Below, in pieces: positions 1 through 7,930 of a DNA stretch of 24,171 bases (positions within the stretch are counted from its first letter, which is position 1; each line of letters begins with the position of its first letter). The position numbers and the translations under genes are program-made. The stretch covers positions 1 through 24,171 of the forward strand of contig CALAEY010000125.1 in assembly GCA_937891085.1 (NCBI GenBank), read 5' to 3'. The notes under the pieces are model-generated. The model was not told the origin of the DNA. It made no database searches and saw only the letters and a program-made list of their open reading frames with translations. The stretch comes from an uncultured Prevotellaceae bacterium (GTDB lineage Bacteria > Bacteroidota > Bacteroidia > Bacteroidales > Bacteroidaceae).

Positions 1-67
1 AAGCATTTCATAGGATTCAGCCCAATTTTTGGTCGGCTAATTGCGGATAATCATTAATTTTTTAATT

Positions 68-92
68 TTTATAAATGCGTCGCATTTATAAA
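68..92 (-). terminator. 25-bp palindrome spanning the protease stop codon
   Basis: TTTATAAATGCG and CGCATTTATAAA form a perfect 12-bp inverted repeat around one base. It contains the last codons and the stop of the protease gene. It could fold into an RNA hairpin at the 3' end, but no T-run follows on the minus strand, so it is a weak terminator candidate or a protein-binding palindrome. Confidence 0.4.
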
Positions 93-1055
93 CACTACTC
101 TCTTGCTCTCCACGCTGATGAGCGTCTTCTGGCGCGAGAGCACATCATAGCCCACCATGCCATCGATGCCATCATCGTCCTCAATGCCCATCTGGCGGAG
201 GTTGTGCAGCAGGAAGTCCATCGAGGTGAAAAGGCAGTCGCCTATCTCCATGCGATGCACCTGTATCTGCGTGACACGCACGGGGATGCGTGAGATGCCC
301 GTGAGCTCCACGGCCCCAATGGGGCGGCTGTGATTGGCCAACTGGCGGCGATAGCTCTGCGAGAGCACGCTGCCTCCTGCCCCACAGTCTATGGCGAGCT
401 GATAGACATCATCGCCTATCTTGGCTGGCACACACGGCACATGCTCCACCACACTGGCCGCCACTTGGTGCAACTGCTCTGGACGGAAGTGGGCTGCGAG
501 GTAGGCATCGGTATCTGCGGTGCGGATGAAGGTGAGCGTGGAGTCTGCATAGTCGTAGAGCACATCGTAGCCCTGCAGCGTCCCTGCCCCTATCATGCCC
601 AGCGTCTCCAGCCCGTCTTCACGCGCCATCTGCGTCATGTCTATGCTGACGTACTCCGCCCCCTGCTCCACGATGCCATGGAAGTTGAGCTCATGGGCAG
701 GATAGGTGCTGCGCTCCACCAGAGGCACACCGCTCACATCGGTGATGCGGCTGTAGCCATCACGCCGACGCACGGCATGGAAATATTTGCGATTCACCAT
801 GGTACGCGGAGCCCCCGTATCGAAGATGAACCACCCACGCAGCGAATCAAGCTCTGCCTGCACAGCGATCATCTTGTTGGGCAGCAAGCGGAAGGGCACA
901 CGTATGGCAGCGGGAGCCTTGGCTTCTGGCAATGCCTCTGCCCTGCCCTGCTCTGCCTGCCCATGACTATAGGCACACTCTGCCAGCATCAAGGCCAGCA
1001 GACAGCTACACACTATGTTTCTGAATCGTCTAAGCATGCCATTCGTGAGTTTCAT
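69..1055 (-). CDS. Secreted retropepsin-like aspartic protease family protein
   Basis: The 328-residue protein has an N-terminal hydrophobic export signal; LAEC near residues 24-27 could be a lipobox, which would make it an envelope lipoprotein. Two aspartic-protease-like half sites are visible: FIFDTGAPRTMV (Asp79-Thr-Gly) and LAIDCGAGGSVLS (Asp223-Cys-Gly). This two-lobe layout is typical of the bacterial retropepsin-like proteins common in Bacteroidetes, which are presumed periplasmic or surface peptidases. The second lobe has DCG rather than DTG, so activity could be altered. The gene is divergent from the C26 amidotransferase gene. A TACTTTTG -7 element ends about five bases before the ATG at 1055, so this ATG would be nearly leaderless; the ATG at 1037 (residue 7) gives an equally good signal peptide and is a real alternative start. 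The substrate is unknown. Confidence 0.8.
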   Translation of the reverse strand: MKLTNGMLRRFRNIVCSCLLALMLAECAYSHGQAEQGRAEALPEAKAPAAIRVPFRLLPNKMIAVQAELDSLRGWFIFDTGAPRTMVNRKYFHAVRRRDGYSRITDVSGVPLVERSTYPAHELNFHGIVEQGAEYVSIDMTQMAREDGLETLGMIGAGTLQGYDVLYDYADSTLTFIRTADTDAYLAAHFRPEQLHQVAASVVEHVPCVPAKIGDDVYQLAIDCGAGGSVLSQSYRRQLANHSRPIGAVELTGISRIPVRVTQIQVHRMEIGDCLFTSMDFLLHNLRQMGIEDDDGIDGMVGYDVLSRQKTLISVESKRVVFINATHL

Positions 1056-1059
1056 GGGG

Positions 1060-1094
1060 CAAAAGTAAGAAAATCTTGCAGAATATCGTTCAAA
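1060..1094 (-). promoter_or_regulatory. Putative Bacteroidetes-type promoter of the aspartic protease gene
   Basis: Read on the minus strand, TACTTTTG (1067-1060) matches the -7 consensus TAnnTTTG. TTTG at 1094-1091 could be the -33 element, with a slightly long 23-bp spacer. It lies back to back with the promoter of the divergent gene. Confidence 0.5.
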
Positions 1095-1096
1095 CT

Positions 1097-1127
1097 ATTG
1101 TTAAAATGGTAAAAACGTGTACTTTTG
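1097..1127 (+). promoter_or_regulatory. Bacteroidetes-type promoter of the C26 amidotransferase gene
   Basis: TTG at 1098-1100 and TACTTTTG at 1120-1127 are 19 bp apart and match the TTTG / TAnnTTTG consensus. Transcription would start near 1132. That rules out the in-frame GTG at 1117, inside the promoter, as the start and supports the ATG at 1156. Confidence 0.75.
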
Positions 1128-1155
1128 CACGAAGAAAACTAAAACTGATAAAGAT

Positions 1156-1938
1156 ATGAAACGAGGATTCATCCTGAGTCTGCTCATGACTCTCTGCTGC
1201 CTGGCCGCCTTGGCACAGGCCACCAAACCTATCATTGGTATCACCACTGGTTTCAGCAACAGCATGTACACGCTGCGCTACACCTATATAGAGTCTGTGA
1301 AGCAGGCTGGAGGCATTCCGCTGATCTTGCCCTTCGTGAACGAGCTCAGCGAGGCTGCCGAGTTTGTGGCACGCATAGACGGACTCATCGTGAGCGGCGG
1401 GGCCGATGTGAATCCTTTCGAGTATGGCGAGGAACCTGAGCGGGCATTAGGGAGCGTGGATCCCGACCGCGACCGTGCGGAGCTGCTCTTCATCGAGGCT
1501 GCCAAGAATGCGAATAAGCCTATCTTGGGCATCTGCCGTGGGCACCAAATAGTGAACGTGGCCTTTGGTGGCTCACTCATCCAAGACATCGGCTCTGGGG
1601 TGCGTGGCTCCATCAAGCACGGGCAGAGCCAGCCAGGCAAGTACCCTTCACACAGCATCAAGATAGATAAGGACTCGCACCTCTATAGCTTAGTGAAGGT
1701 GGATTCTACCACCGTGAACTCCTTCCACCACCAAGCCGTGAAGCAGGTAGCCCCTGGCTTCAAGGTGGTGGCCACTGCCCCCGACGGCGTAGTAGAAGCT
1801 ATCGAGGGTTTCCCTACCTACGATGTGAATGGCGTGCAGTTCCACCCCGAATACTTCGTGGCCGACAATAAAGACCCTATGTGGCTGAACCTCTTCAGCG
1901 ACTTGGTGGACAGGGCTGCGCGTAAGATGAAGCGCTAA
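1156..1938 (+). CDS. Secreted gamma-glutamyl-gamma-aminobutyrate hydrolase family protein (peptidase C26)
   Basis: A class I glutamine-amidotransferase-like hydrolase of 260 residues. The nucleophile elbow is LGICRGHQ (Cys127) and the rest of the triad lies in VQFHPEYF (His230, Glu232). The VSGGADVNPFEYGEEP stretch is the family signature for PuuD-like enzymes, which hydrolyse gamma-glutamyl amides. A clear signal peptide (MKRGFILSLLMTLCCLAALAQA) places it in the periplasm, unlike cytoplasmic PuuD, so the substrate may be gamma-glutamyl peptides or muropeptide fragments rather than gamma-Glu-GABA. The start at 1156 was chosen because the upstream GTG falls within the promoter. It ends five bases from the convergent ATPase gene, with no room for a separate terminator. 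Confidence 0.88.
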   Translation: MKRGFILSLLMTLCCLAALAQATKPIIGITTGFSNSMYTLRYTYIESVKQAGGIPLILPFVNELSEAAEFVARIDGLIVSGGADVNPFEYGEEPERALGSVDPDRDRAELLFIEAAKNANKPILGICRGHQIVNVAFGGSLIQDIGSGVRGSIKHGQSQPGKYPSHSIKIDKDSHLYSLVKVDSTTVNSFHHQAVKQVAPGFKVVATAPDGVVEAIEGFPTYDVNGVQFHPEYFVADNKDPMWLNLFSDLVDRAARKMKR

Positions 1939-1943
1939 GTGCC

Positions 1944-3977
1944 TCAGCGGGTGCGCAGGGCACGCATGGCATTGAGCACAGCCAGCACCGTGACACCCAC
2001 GTCAGCAAAGACTGCCATCCACATGGTGGCCAATCCTATGGCTGCCAGCAGCAGTACGGCTACCTTTATACCTATGGCAAAGCCTACGTTCTGGCGGGCG
2101 ATGCCTAAGGTGCGGCGGGCGATACTTATGGCCAGCGCTATCTTGGTGGGCTTATCATCCATCAGCACCACATCGGCAGCTTCTATGGCGGCATCGCTGC
2201 CCAAGCCTCCCATGGCTATGCCTACATCGGCACGGGCCAGCACAGGCGCATCATTGATGCCATCGCCCACGAAGGCCAAGGCATGTCCCTCTGTGCGCTC
2301 CTTGAGCAACTGCTCCACACGCTCCACCTTATCGGCTGGGAGCAGACCTGCCTCGAAGTGAGTCAGATGCAGCTTGCCTGCCACATCCGCAGCCACCTCC
2401 TGCCTATCGCCAGTGAGCATCACCGTGCGCTTCACGCCCAACGTCTGCAGATCGGCTATGGCAGCGGCGCTGTCTTCCTTTATCTTGTCATTGATCACGA
2501 TGTGACCAGCATAGATGCCATTCACCGCCACGTGGATGATGGTACCTATGTGGGTGCAGTCGTGCCACTTAGCGCCTACAGCCTCCATCATCTTGGCATT
2601 GCCCACGCACACCAAGTCGGAGCCCACACGTGCCTTGACACCTTGGCCAGCCACCTCCTCTACTTCAGTGACGCTACACCCATCCGTAGCCTCGTCAGGG
2701 AATGCATCGCGCAGGGCGGCCCCTATGGGGTGCGTGCTGAAGTGCTCTACGTGCGCCGCCAAGTGCAGCAGTTGGTGCTCATCGAACTCGTTGGGATGCA
2801 CAGCCTCCACCACAAACTGCCCATGTGTGAGCGTGCCCGTCTTGTCGAACACCACCGTATCTACCTTCGAGAGCACATCCATGAAGTTGGCTCCCTTCAC
2901 CAAGATACCACGACGCGAAGCCCCGCCAATGCCGCCAAAGAACGTGAGTGGCACGCTGATGACCAACGCGCAAGGGCAAGACACTACGAGGAACATCAAC
3001 GCCCTATAGAGCCATGTAGCGAAGCTATCCATGAAGTGGCCTGAGAGCAGAGGCGGAATGAAGGCCAGCAGCACGGCTGCCCCCACCACGATAGGCGTAT
3101 AGATGCGGGCAAAGCGGGTGATGAAGGTTTCACTGCGCGACTTATGCTCGCCAGCGTTCTCCACCAAGTCGATGATCTTTGCCACCGTGCTTTGGCCGTA
3201 CGTCTTCGTGGTGCGCACCTTGATCACGCCCTGCAGGTTGACACAGCCAGAGATCACCTCATCGTCTACCATCGCACTTCGCGGCTCAGCCTCGCCCGTG
3301 AGCGCTACCGTATTGAGAGAGGTGGCTCCCTCTGTGATGACACCATCAAGCGGAATCTTCTCGCCTGGGCGCACCACCACGATCTCTCCTACCTCCACTT
3401 GGTCTGGGTTCACATTCAGCAACTGTCCATCGCGCTCCACATGCGCCGTGTCAGGGCGAATATCCATCAGGTGGGCAATGCTGTCCTTGCTCTTGCCCTC
3501 GGCATAGCCCTCGAAGAGCTCGCCTACTTGGAAGAAGAGCATCACGAACACCGCCTCTGGGAATTGCGTCTCAGCCCCTGGCAGGAAGCCTATGCACAGC
3601 GCACCTATGGTAGCCACGGACATAAGGAAGTGCTCGTTGAGTGCCTCGCCATGCAGCAGTCCCTCCACTGCCTCGTGCAGCGTCTCATGCCCAATGAGCA
3701 GGTAAGGCACCAGATAAATAAGGAGCAGCAGCCACGTAGGCAGGCTAAACGTATGCTCTATGATCACTGCTGCTACCAGCAAGACTACGGTAGCTACTAT
3801 GAGCAGGAGTTTCTGGCGCAGACTGCCCTCCTCATGGTGATGGTGGTGATGATGCTCATGGCATTCACAATCCTCGTGGTGTCCATGTTCGTGGCAGCAA
3901 GCCTCTGCCTCGTGATGATGATGGTGGTGCTCATGGCACTCCCCATCTTCGTGATGATGATGATCGTGTGGTATCAT
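1944..3977 (-). CDS. Heavy-metal-translocating P1B-type ATPase with His-rich N terminus
   Basis: An inner-membrane metal efflux pump of 677 residues, most likely for Zn/Cd/Co. Visible motifs are the SCPCAL metal site (about residues 333-338), phosphorylation loop DKTGTLTHG (Asp378), actuator TGEAEP (about 227-232), an HP motif in STHPIGAAL, the TGDR nucleotide-binding motif and hinge GDGINDAP. In place of the usual CxxC heavy-metal-associated domain, the first 50 residues are a His/Asp/Glu/Cys tract with several runs of four to seven His. The ATG at 3977 directly precedes this tract; an in-frame TTG at 4007 would lie inside the likely -7 box and was rejected. A dyad upstream may be a metal-sensor operator. 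It is separated from larE by a strong hairpin terminator. Confidence 0.93.
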   Translation of the reverse strand: MIPHDHHHHEDGECHEHHHHHHEAEACCHEHGHHEDCECHEHHHHHHHEEGSLRQKLLLIVATVVLLVAAVIIEHTFSLPTWLLLLIYLVPYLLIGHETLHEAVEGLLHGEALNEHFLMSVATIGALCIGFLPGAETQFPEAVFVMLFFQVGELFEGYAEGKSKDSIAHLMDIRPDTAHVERDGQLLNVNPDQVEVGEIVVVRPGEKIPLDGVITEGATSLNTVALTGEAEPRSAMVDDEVISGCVNLQGVIKVRTTKTYGQSTVAKIIDLVENAGEHKSRSETFITRFARIYTPIVVGAAVLLAFIPPLLSGHFMDSFATWLYRALMFLVVSCPCALVISVPLTFFGGIGGASRRGILVKGANFMDVLSKVDTVVFDKTGTLTHGQFVVEAVHPNEFDEHQLLHLAAHVEHFSTHPIGAALRDAFPDEATDGCSVTEVEEVAGQGVKARVGSDLVCVGNAKMMEAVGAKWHDCTHIGTIIHVAVNGIYAGHIVINDKIKEDSAAAIADLQTLGVKRTVMLTGDRQEVAADVAGKLHLTHFEAGLLPADKVERVEQLLKERTEGHALAFVGDGINDAPVLARADVGIAMGGLGSDAAIEAADVVLMDDKPTKIALAISIARRTLGIARQNVGFAIGIKVAVLLLAAIGLATMWMAVFADVGVTVLAVLNAMRALRTR

Positions 3978-4004
3978 ATTCGTAAGTTTTATTATTTCCT
4001 GCTG

Positions 4005-4012
4005 CAAAGGTA
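4005..4012 (-). promoter_or_regulatory. Putative -7 element of the P-type ATPase gene
   Basis: On the minus strand TACCTTTG fits TAnnTTTG and lies 28 bp before the ATG at 3977. The best upstream TTTG (4041-4038) is about 25 bp away, longer than the usual 19-21, so the promoter may need an activator bound at the dyad nearby. Confidence 0.55.
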
Positions 4013-4024
4013 AGGGTTATCAGA

Positions 4025-4047
4025 TGCAACCAGGTTGCAAAGTGCAA
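4025..4047. promoter_or_regulatory. Candidate operator dyad upstream of the metal ATPase
   Basis: TGCAACC-A-GGTTGCA is a perfect 7-1-7 inverted repeat (4025-4039). A further TGCAA half site (4043-4047) makes a second overlapping dyad TTGCA-AAG-TGCAA. It covers the position expected for the -33 box of the ATPase promoter. A metal-responsive regulator (Fur/Zur, ArsR or MerR type) is a reasonable guess; none is encoded in the window. Confidence 0.5.
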
Positions 4048-4067
4048 TGCCGTGATTATAAAAAAAC

Positions 4068-4105
4068 AAACGGACAAGTGTCCGATAATGAACACTTGTC
4101 CGTTT
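4068..4105 (-). terminator. Rho-independent terminator of larE, possibly bidirectional
   Basis: A perfect 14-bp stem (4068-4081 with 4092-4105) has a 10-base loop. Both sides have T-rich tails: TTTGTTTTTTT on the minus strand and TTTTT on the plus strand. It lies between the larE stop and the ATPase promoter, so it separates the two transcription units. Confidence 0.85.
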
Positions 4106-4143
4106 TTATGATTTGAAAGAGAACGGGTTCTCGCCTTCTCCGT

Positions 4144-4962
4144 TTATTTTTTCACGTGGATATCCATGCTGCCCTTGCGATAGCCCTCCAAGTCGAGCGT
4201 CACATAGTCGATACCCGTCTGCTTGATACGAGCTACGATCTCCTTGCCATGCTCCACGAAGCGAGGCATGTCTGCCTGATCCACCTCCAGACGGCCCACG
4301 TCTCCATGCACGCGCAGACGGACATTATAGAAGCCCTTCTCACGCATCCATTCTTCCACACCTGCCACCTTCATCATCATCTCGCTGGAAAGTTCGGTAT
4401 TATATGGGAAGCGGGTAGCCATGCAAGGGGTTGATGCCCTATGGGCCGTAGATACCTTATACTCATCGGCTAACTGGCGAATCTCCACCTTAGTGACACC
4501 GATCTTAGCGTAGGGACTGAGGATGCCCATCTCTTTCAACGCCTTGTTGCTGGGACGATAGATGTGGAGGTCGTCTTCATTGGTACCCTCGAGTACATAG
4601 GCTGCGCCAAGTTCTTCTGCCAAGCCTTGCATCCTGCCAAAGAGGCAACGCTTACAGCGATAGCAGCGATCTACTGGGTTCATGCGGATACCTGCAGCAT
4701 CGAGCTCATTGAGCTGCACCACTACATGCTGTGCACCAGCCTCCTCTGCCACCTTGCGTGCGATGTCTACATCACCATGAGGATGAAGGTCTGTCTGCAT
4801 GGTTACTGCATAGACCTTGGAACCAGTCTTCCTTGCCGCTTCGCAGCACATATAAAGCAGCAGGCTGCTGTCTACGCCTCCTGAGAATGCCACCACAACG
4901 TCTTTGGCAGCCAGTTCCAACAGATAGTTCTGTAATGCCTGTTTTTTCTCTTCGTAATTCAT
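4144..4962 (-). CDS. larE: ATP-dependent sacrificial sulfur transferase LarE family protein
   Basis: A PP-loop ATP pyrophosphatase of 272 residues. The AMP-forming motif FSGGVDSS (27-33), the RCYRCKRCLF cysteine cluster (Cys100, Cys103, Cys106) and STPCMATRFPY (Cys180) match the LarE/ExsB-like family. LarE thiolates the carboxylates of the nicotinate-derived precursor during assembly of the nickel-pincer cofactor of lactate racemase LarA. Some LarEs use a sacrificial cysteine; three-cysteine forms use an Fe-S cluster instead, and the cysteine richness here would suit the latter (inference). No larA, larB or larC lies in the window. A hairpin terminator follows it, and a TAnnTTTG box sits 30 bp before the start, so it is probably monocistronic. 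Confidence 0.85.
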   Translation of the reverse strand: MNYEEKKQALQNYLLELAAKDVVVAFSGGVDSSLLLYMCCEAARKTGSKVYAVTMQTDLHPHGDVDIARKVAEEAGAQHVVVQLNELDAAGIRMNPVDRCYRCKRCLFGRMQGLAEELGAAYVLEGTNEDDLHIYRPSNKALKEMGILSPYAKIGVTKVEIRQLADEYKVSTAHRASTPCMATRFPYNTELSSEMMMKVAGVEEWMREKGFYNVRLRVHGDVGRLEVDQADMPRFVEHGKEIVARIKQTGIDYVTLDLEGYRKGSMDIHVKK

Positions 4963-4991
4963 AGTATGATGGTTTTATCTTATTCTCTGCA

Positions 4992-4999
4992 CAAATATA
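4992..4999 (-). promoter_or_regulatory. Putative -7 element of larE
   Basis: On the minus strand TATATTTG matches TAnnTTTG, giving a leader of roughly 25 bases before the ATG at 4962. The upstream T-rich stretch offers only a weak -33 element. Confidence 0.5.
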
Positions 5000-5030
5000 A
5001 TGGCTTTTATTGAAAAAGTCATGCTTATTC

Positions 5031-5810
5031 TTAAGATTTTTTTCCAAGTTGCTTCACGGGGAAGTCGAAATAGGTGTCTGGGAATGGCTCATCCTTGAGG
5101 GTGAAATGCCACCATTCTGACGTGATAGGCTTGAATCCGTGACGCAACATGGCTGAGCGCAGCACCATGCGATTGTAGAACTGCACGGAGGTGATGCTGT
5201 CGTTTTCAGCATACTCCAACGTCTCTGGATTGCCTCCAAAGTCTGGATGGCTCTCATGGCCGAACCAGTCGAACGTTCCACCCATGTCAAGCTCTTTCTC
5301 CGTGGCCATATCAAAGAGGGTAAGGTCTACCGTAGAGCCACGTGTATGGCCGCTCTTCTCAGCGATATAATCCCTAATGAAAAGCTCACTCTTGTCCACA
5401 TCAGGATAGAAGTAGTGCTTCATCAGTGTATCAGGAATATCGGCTGCCCAGCGCACAAAGTGGTCTACAGCACGCTGTGGGCGATAGGCATCGTAGATCT
5501 TCAGACGGTAGCCATGGGCTTTCACATCGTCGCTCACAGCACGGAGGCTGTCAGCTGCCTGCTTGGTCAGGAGTGCCGTAGGTTCAAAGTAGCCATCTAT
5601 GCGCTTTCCCACAAAGTTGTACGTGCTGAAATACCTGATCTCCAAAATGGCATCTGGCACGGCATCTGTCAGCGTCACGAAATATTCAGAACCATCGCCC
5701 TGCTGTGGTTGGGTCTTAGGTTCACTGCAGCAGGCATAGATGATGCCACCGCAAAACAGCAGAATAATGATCCATAAACAAACATCTGTAATTTTCTCAG
5801 TCAATCTCAT
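5031..5810 (-). CDS. VanX/DdpX-like D-alanyl-D-alanine dipeptidase (peptidase M15D)
   Basis: A 259-residue zinc dipeptidase that would cleave D-Ala-D-Ala. The zinc and catalytic motifs of VanX are all present: SGHTRGSTVDLTL (His155, Asp162), EWWHF (Glu232, His235) and the substrate Arg in YDAYRPQRA (Arg110). A hydrophobic N-terminal segment followed by ACC (residues 12-28) indicates membrane anchoring or a lipoprotein signal, so it probably works in the periplasm on peptidoglycan-derived dipeptide rather than conferring vancomycin resistance. No vanA/vanH or two-component system is nearby. It starts 17 bp after the fructokinase stop, on the same strand, so it may be transcribed with the fructan genes even though no functional link is obvious. 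Confidence 0.87.
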   Translation of the reverse strand: MRLTEKITDVCLWIIILLFCGGIIYACCSEPKTQPQQGDGSEYFVTLTDAVPDAILEIRYFSTYNFVGKRIDGYFEPTALLTKQAADSLRAVSDDVKAHGYRLKIYDAYRPQRAVDHFVRWAADIPDTLMKHYFYPDVDKSELFIRDYIAEKSGHTRGSTVDLTLFDMATEKELDMGGTFDWFGHESHPDFGGNPETLEYAENDSITSVQFYNRMVLRSAMLRHGFKPITSEWWHFTLKDEPFPDTYFDFPVKQLGKKS

Positions 5811-5827
5811 ACAGTGAGAATAACAAA

Positions 5828-6712
5828 TTAAATCTTCAACAAATCATCGGGAAGCGCTGGCATAGCCCCGTTTTGTGTGCAGACATAGGCACTGACATCA
5901 ACAGCCAACTTATGTGCCTTGATAGATGAGAGTCCCTTCAGCGTGGCAGCACAGAAAGCAGCAGTGAAGGAATCACCTGCCCCAACGGTATCAGCCACAT
6001 GCACCTGAGGTGTCTCTACATAGGAGCTACGACCTTCTGAATAGACATAGCTACCATTGATGCCACAAGTCAGAATCACGCGCTTAAGGCCATACTTACC
6101 TAAGATAAGCCAGCACTGGTCTTCTGTGTCAAGGCTGGAGAAGCCAAACATCTTGGCTAAGATTTCCAGTTCTTCATCATTGATCTTTAGGATATTGCAG
6201 TGCATCAAAGACGACTGAATGATCTCCTTGTTATAGAAATGCTGACGCAGGTTGATGTCATAAATCTTCAGACAGTCGGCTGGTGTAGCCTCCAAAAAGC
6301 GATGGATGGTCTGACGTGACACCTCACTGCGCTGTGCCAATGTGCCAAAGCACACAGCGCGACAATTATGCGCCACCTCTTCCATCTCTGGCGTGAATGG
6401 GATATTGTCCCATGCCACACCCTCCTTGATCTCATAAGTAGGCACACCATTAGCATCCAGCTGCACCTGCACAGTTCCTGTTGGGAATGGCACACGTGGC
6501 ATGAGGTAACGCAAGCCATGCTCTGCCAGTGAGGCCTCCGTCGCATCTGCCAGTTTATCCTCACCTAGTGCACTGACAGCCAATGCCTGATCCTGACCTA
6601 AGAACAGCCCCACATGATAAGCAAAATTAGCAGGGGCACCACCTAATTTCTTTCCTTCGGGAAGCACATCCCATAGTGCTTCACCCAGTCCTACTACATA
6701 TCTTTTTTCCAT
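5828..6712 (-). CDS. Fructokinase, PfkB family
   Basis: A ribokinase/PfkB-fold sugar kinase of 294 residues. The N-terminal signature GGAPANFAYHVG (about 24-35) and the C-terminal catalytic motif DTVGAGDSFTAAF (base Asp247) are both intact. The FHS-type permease and GH32 hydrolase immediately upstream in the same operon identify fructose as the likely substrate, giving fructose-6-phosphate. Bacteroides fructan loci carry the same kinase and importer combination. Its ATG lies inside a unit of the heptamer repeat that fills the whole spacer from the permease stop. The VanX-like gene follows after 17 bp. Confidence 0.9.
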   Translation of the reverse strand: MEKRYVVGLGEALWDVLPEGKKLGGAPANFAYHVGLFLGQDQALAVSALGEDKLADATEASLAEHGLRYLMPRVPFPTGTVQVQLDANGVPTYEIKEGVAWDNIPFTPEMEEVAHNCRAVCFGTLAQRSEVSRQTIHRFLEATPADCLKIYDINLRQHFYNKEIIQSSLMHCNILKINDEELEILAKMFGFSSLDTEDQCWLILGKYGLKRVILTCGINGSYVYSEGRSSYVETPQVHVADTVGAGDSFTAAFCAATLKGLSSIKAHKLAVDVSAYVCTQNGAMPALPDDLLKI

Positions 6713-6770
6713 AAATTATGAATTATAAATTATGAATTATCTACTCTTAACTCTTAACCCTAAACTAACC
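6708..6770. repeat. Heptamer tandem array between permease stop and fructokinase start
   Basis: Nine consecutive 7-bp units in perfect register on the plus strand, drifting from ATTATGA/ATTATAA (6715-6735) through ACTCTTA (6743-6756) to ACCCTAA and ACTAACC. The permease stop codon lies in the last unit and the fructokinase start codon in the first, so the whole spacer is repeat. Confidence 0.85.
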
Positions 6771-7919
6771 AATCCTCTTGATGTAAGTGAACAGATAAGC
6801 CACGCCCACTGCCATGACAATCACTGCTCCAACCTGCCCTATGGCATCACTGGCAAAGCCCATGATAAGAGGGAATACAGTACCTCCGAAAAGGCCCATG
6901 ATCATCAGTCCGCTCACCTCATTCTGCTTCTGAGGCATAGATGTCAGCGCCTGAGCGAAGATCAGGGAGAAGATATTGGAGTTGCCATACCCCACCAGTG
7001 CGATGGCTGTATAGAGCACCAACTTAGAAGTGCCCACGAACAAGCCACACATAGAGAGTGCCATCATCACCACGCTGATAATGAAGAATAGGCGATTGTT
7101 CATCACCCGCAGGAAATAAGAGCCTGAGAGGCACCCAATGGTGCGGAAGATGAAGTAAAGCGATGTGGCAAAGGCTGCCTCATTGAGCGTCATGCCCAGC
7201 CGCTCCATCAAGATCTTTGGCGCTGTGGTATTAGTACCTACGTCGATGCCCACATGGCACATGATGCCAAGGAAGGACAGCAGCACGATAGGTGTGCCCA
7301 GCAACTTGATGCACTCTACAAACGTTGAAGGCTTGCCCTCGATAGGTGTTTCTTCGATAGGTGTTACAGCCAGCCAAGCAGTGGCAAGCAGTCCCACTAC
7401 GAAATAGATGGCAAAGAGTACACGCCAATCCAGTCCGAATGACGGGATGAGCTGTGTAGCTCCCCACATGGCCAGATAAGGTGCCAGGAAAGAAGCGATG
7501 GCCTTGATGAACTGCCCAAAGGTAAGCGTAGAAGCCAGGTTCTTACCGCCAATGACACTGGATACCAGCGGGTTGAGGGAGGTCTGCATCAGTGCATTGC
7601 CTATGCCAAGGAGGGAGAATGACACCAACATCACGCCAAAGGAGTTGCCAAACAATGGGATGAACAGTGAGAGCACTGTTACAGCCAACGAAAGCAATAC
7701 GGTCTTCTTGCGTCCTATGCGGTTCATCAGCATACCTGTAGGCACAGAGAAAATGAGGAACCAGAAGAATACCAGTGACGGGAAGATATTGGCAGTGCTG
7801 TCGTTCAGTCCTAAATCTTCCTTCACATAATTGGAGGCAATGCCCACCAAATCCACGAAGCCCATGCAGAAGAAGCAGAGCATCAATGGAATCAAAGCTA
7901 TTTTATCACTTTTACTCAT
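6765..7919 (-). CDS. MFS sugar permease, FHS (fucose:H+ symporter) family, probable fructose importer
   Basis: A 384-residue inner-membrane protein with about twelve hydrophobic segments and the MFS loop motif GMLMNRIGRKKTVLLS between segments two and three. The opening (LCFFCMGFVDLVGIASNYVKEDLGL) resembles the FucP/GlcP-like FHS family. Its position between a GH32 hydrolase and a fructokinase argues for proton-coupled uptake of fructose released in the periplasm, as in the B. thetaiotaomicron fructan locus. Specificity is inferred from context and cannot be read from the sequence. Both flanking spacers are heptamer-repeat arrays, and its stop codon is in the downstream array. Confidence 0.87.
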   Translation of the reverse strand: MSKSDKIALIPLMLCFFCMGFVDLVGIASNYVKEDLGLNDSTANIFPSLVFFWFLIFSVPTGMLMNRIGRKKTVLLSLAVTVLSLFIPLFGNSFGVMLVSFSLLGIGNALMQTSLNPLVSSVIGGKNLASTLTFGQFIKAIASFLAPYLAMWGATQLIPSFGLDWRVLFAIYFVVGLLATAWLAVTPIEETPIEGKPSTFVECIKLLGTPIVLLSFLGIMCHVGIDVGTNTTAPKILMERLGMTLNEAAFATSLYFIFRTIGCLSGSYFLRVMNNRLFFIISVVMMALSMCGLFVGTSKLVLYTAIALVGYGNSNIFSLIFAQALTSMPQKQNEVSGLMIMGLFGGTVFPLIMGFASDAIGQVGAVIVMAVGVAYLFTYIKRIG

Positions 7920-7930
7920 GACGTTATTTT

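Noticed and set aside
330..1112. 260-residue plus-strand open frame
   Set aside because: Antisense to the aspartic protease gene; no recognisable motif, and it is crossed by the divergent promoter region.
5031..5810. Vancomycin-resistance vanX
   Set aside because: No vanH/vanA/vanRS genes are present and the protein has an export or anchor segment, so a peptidoglycan recycling role is more likely.
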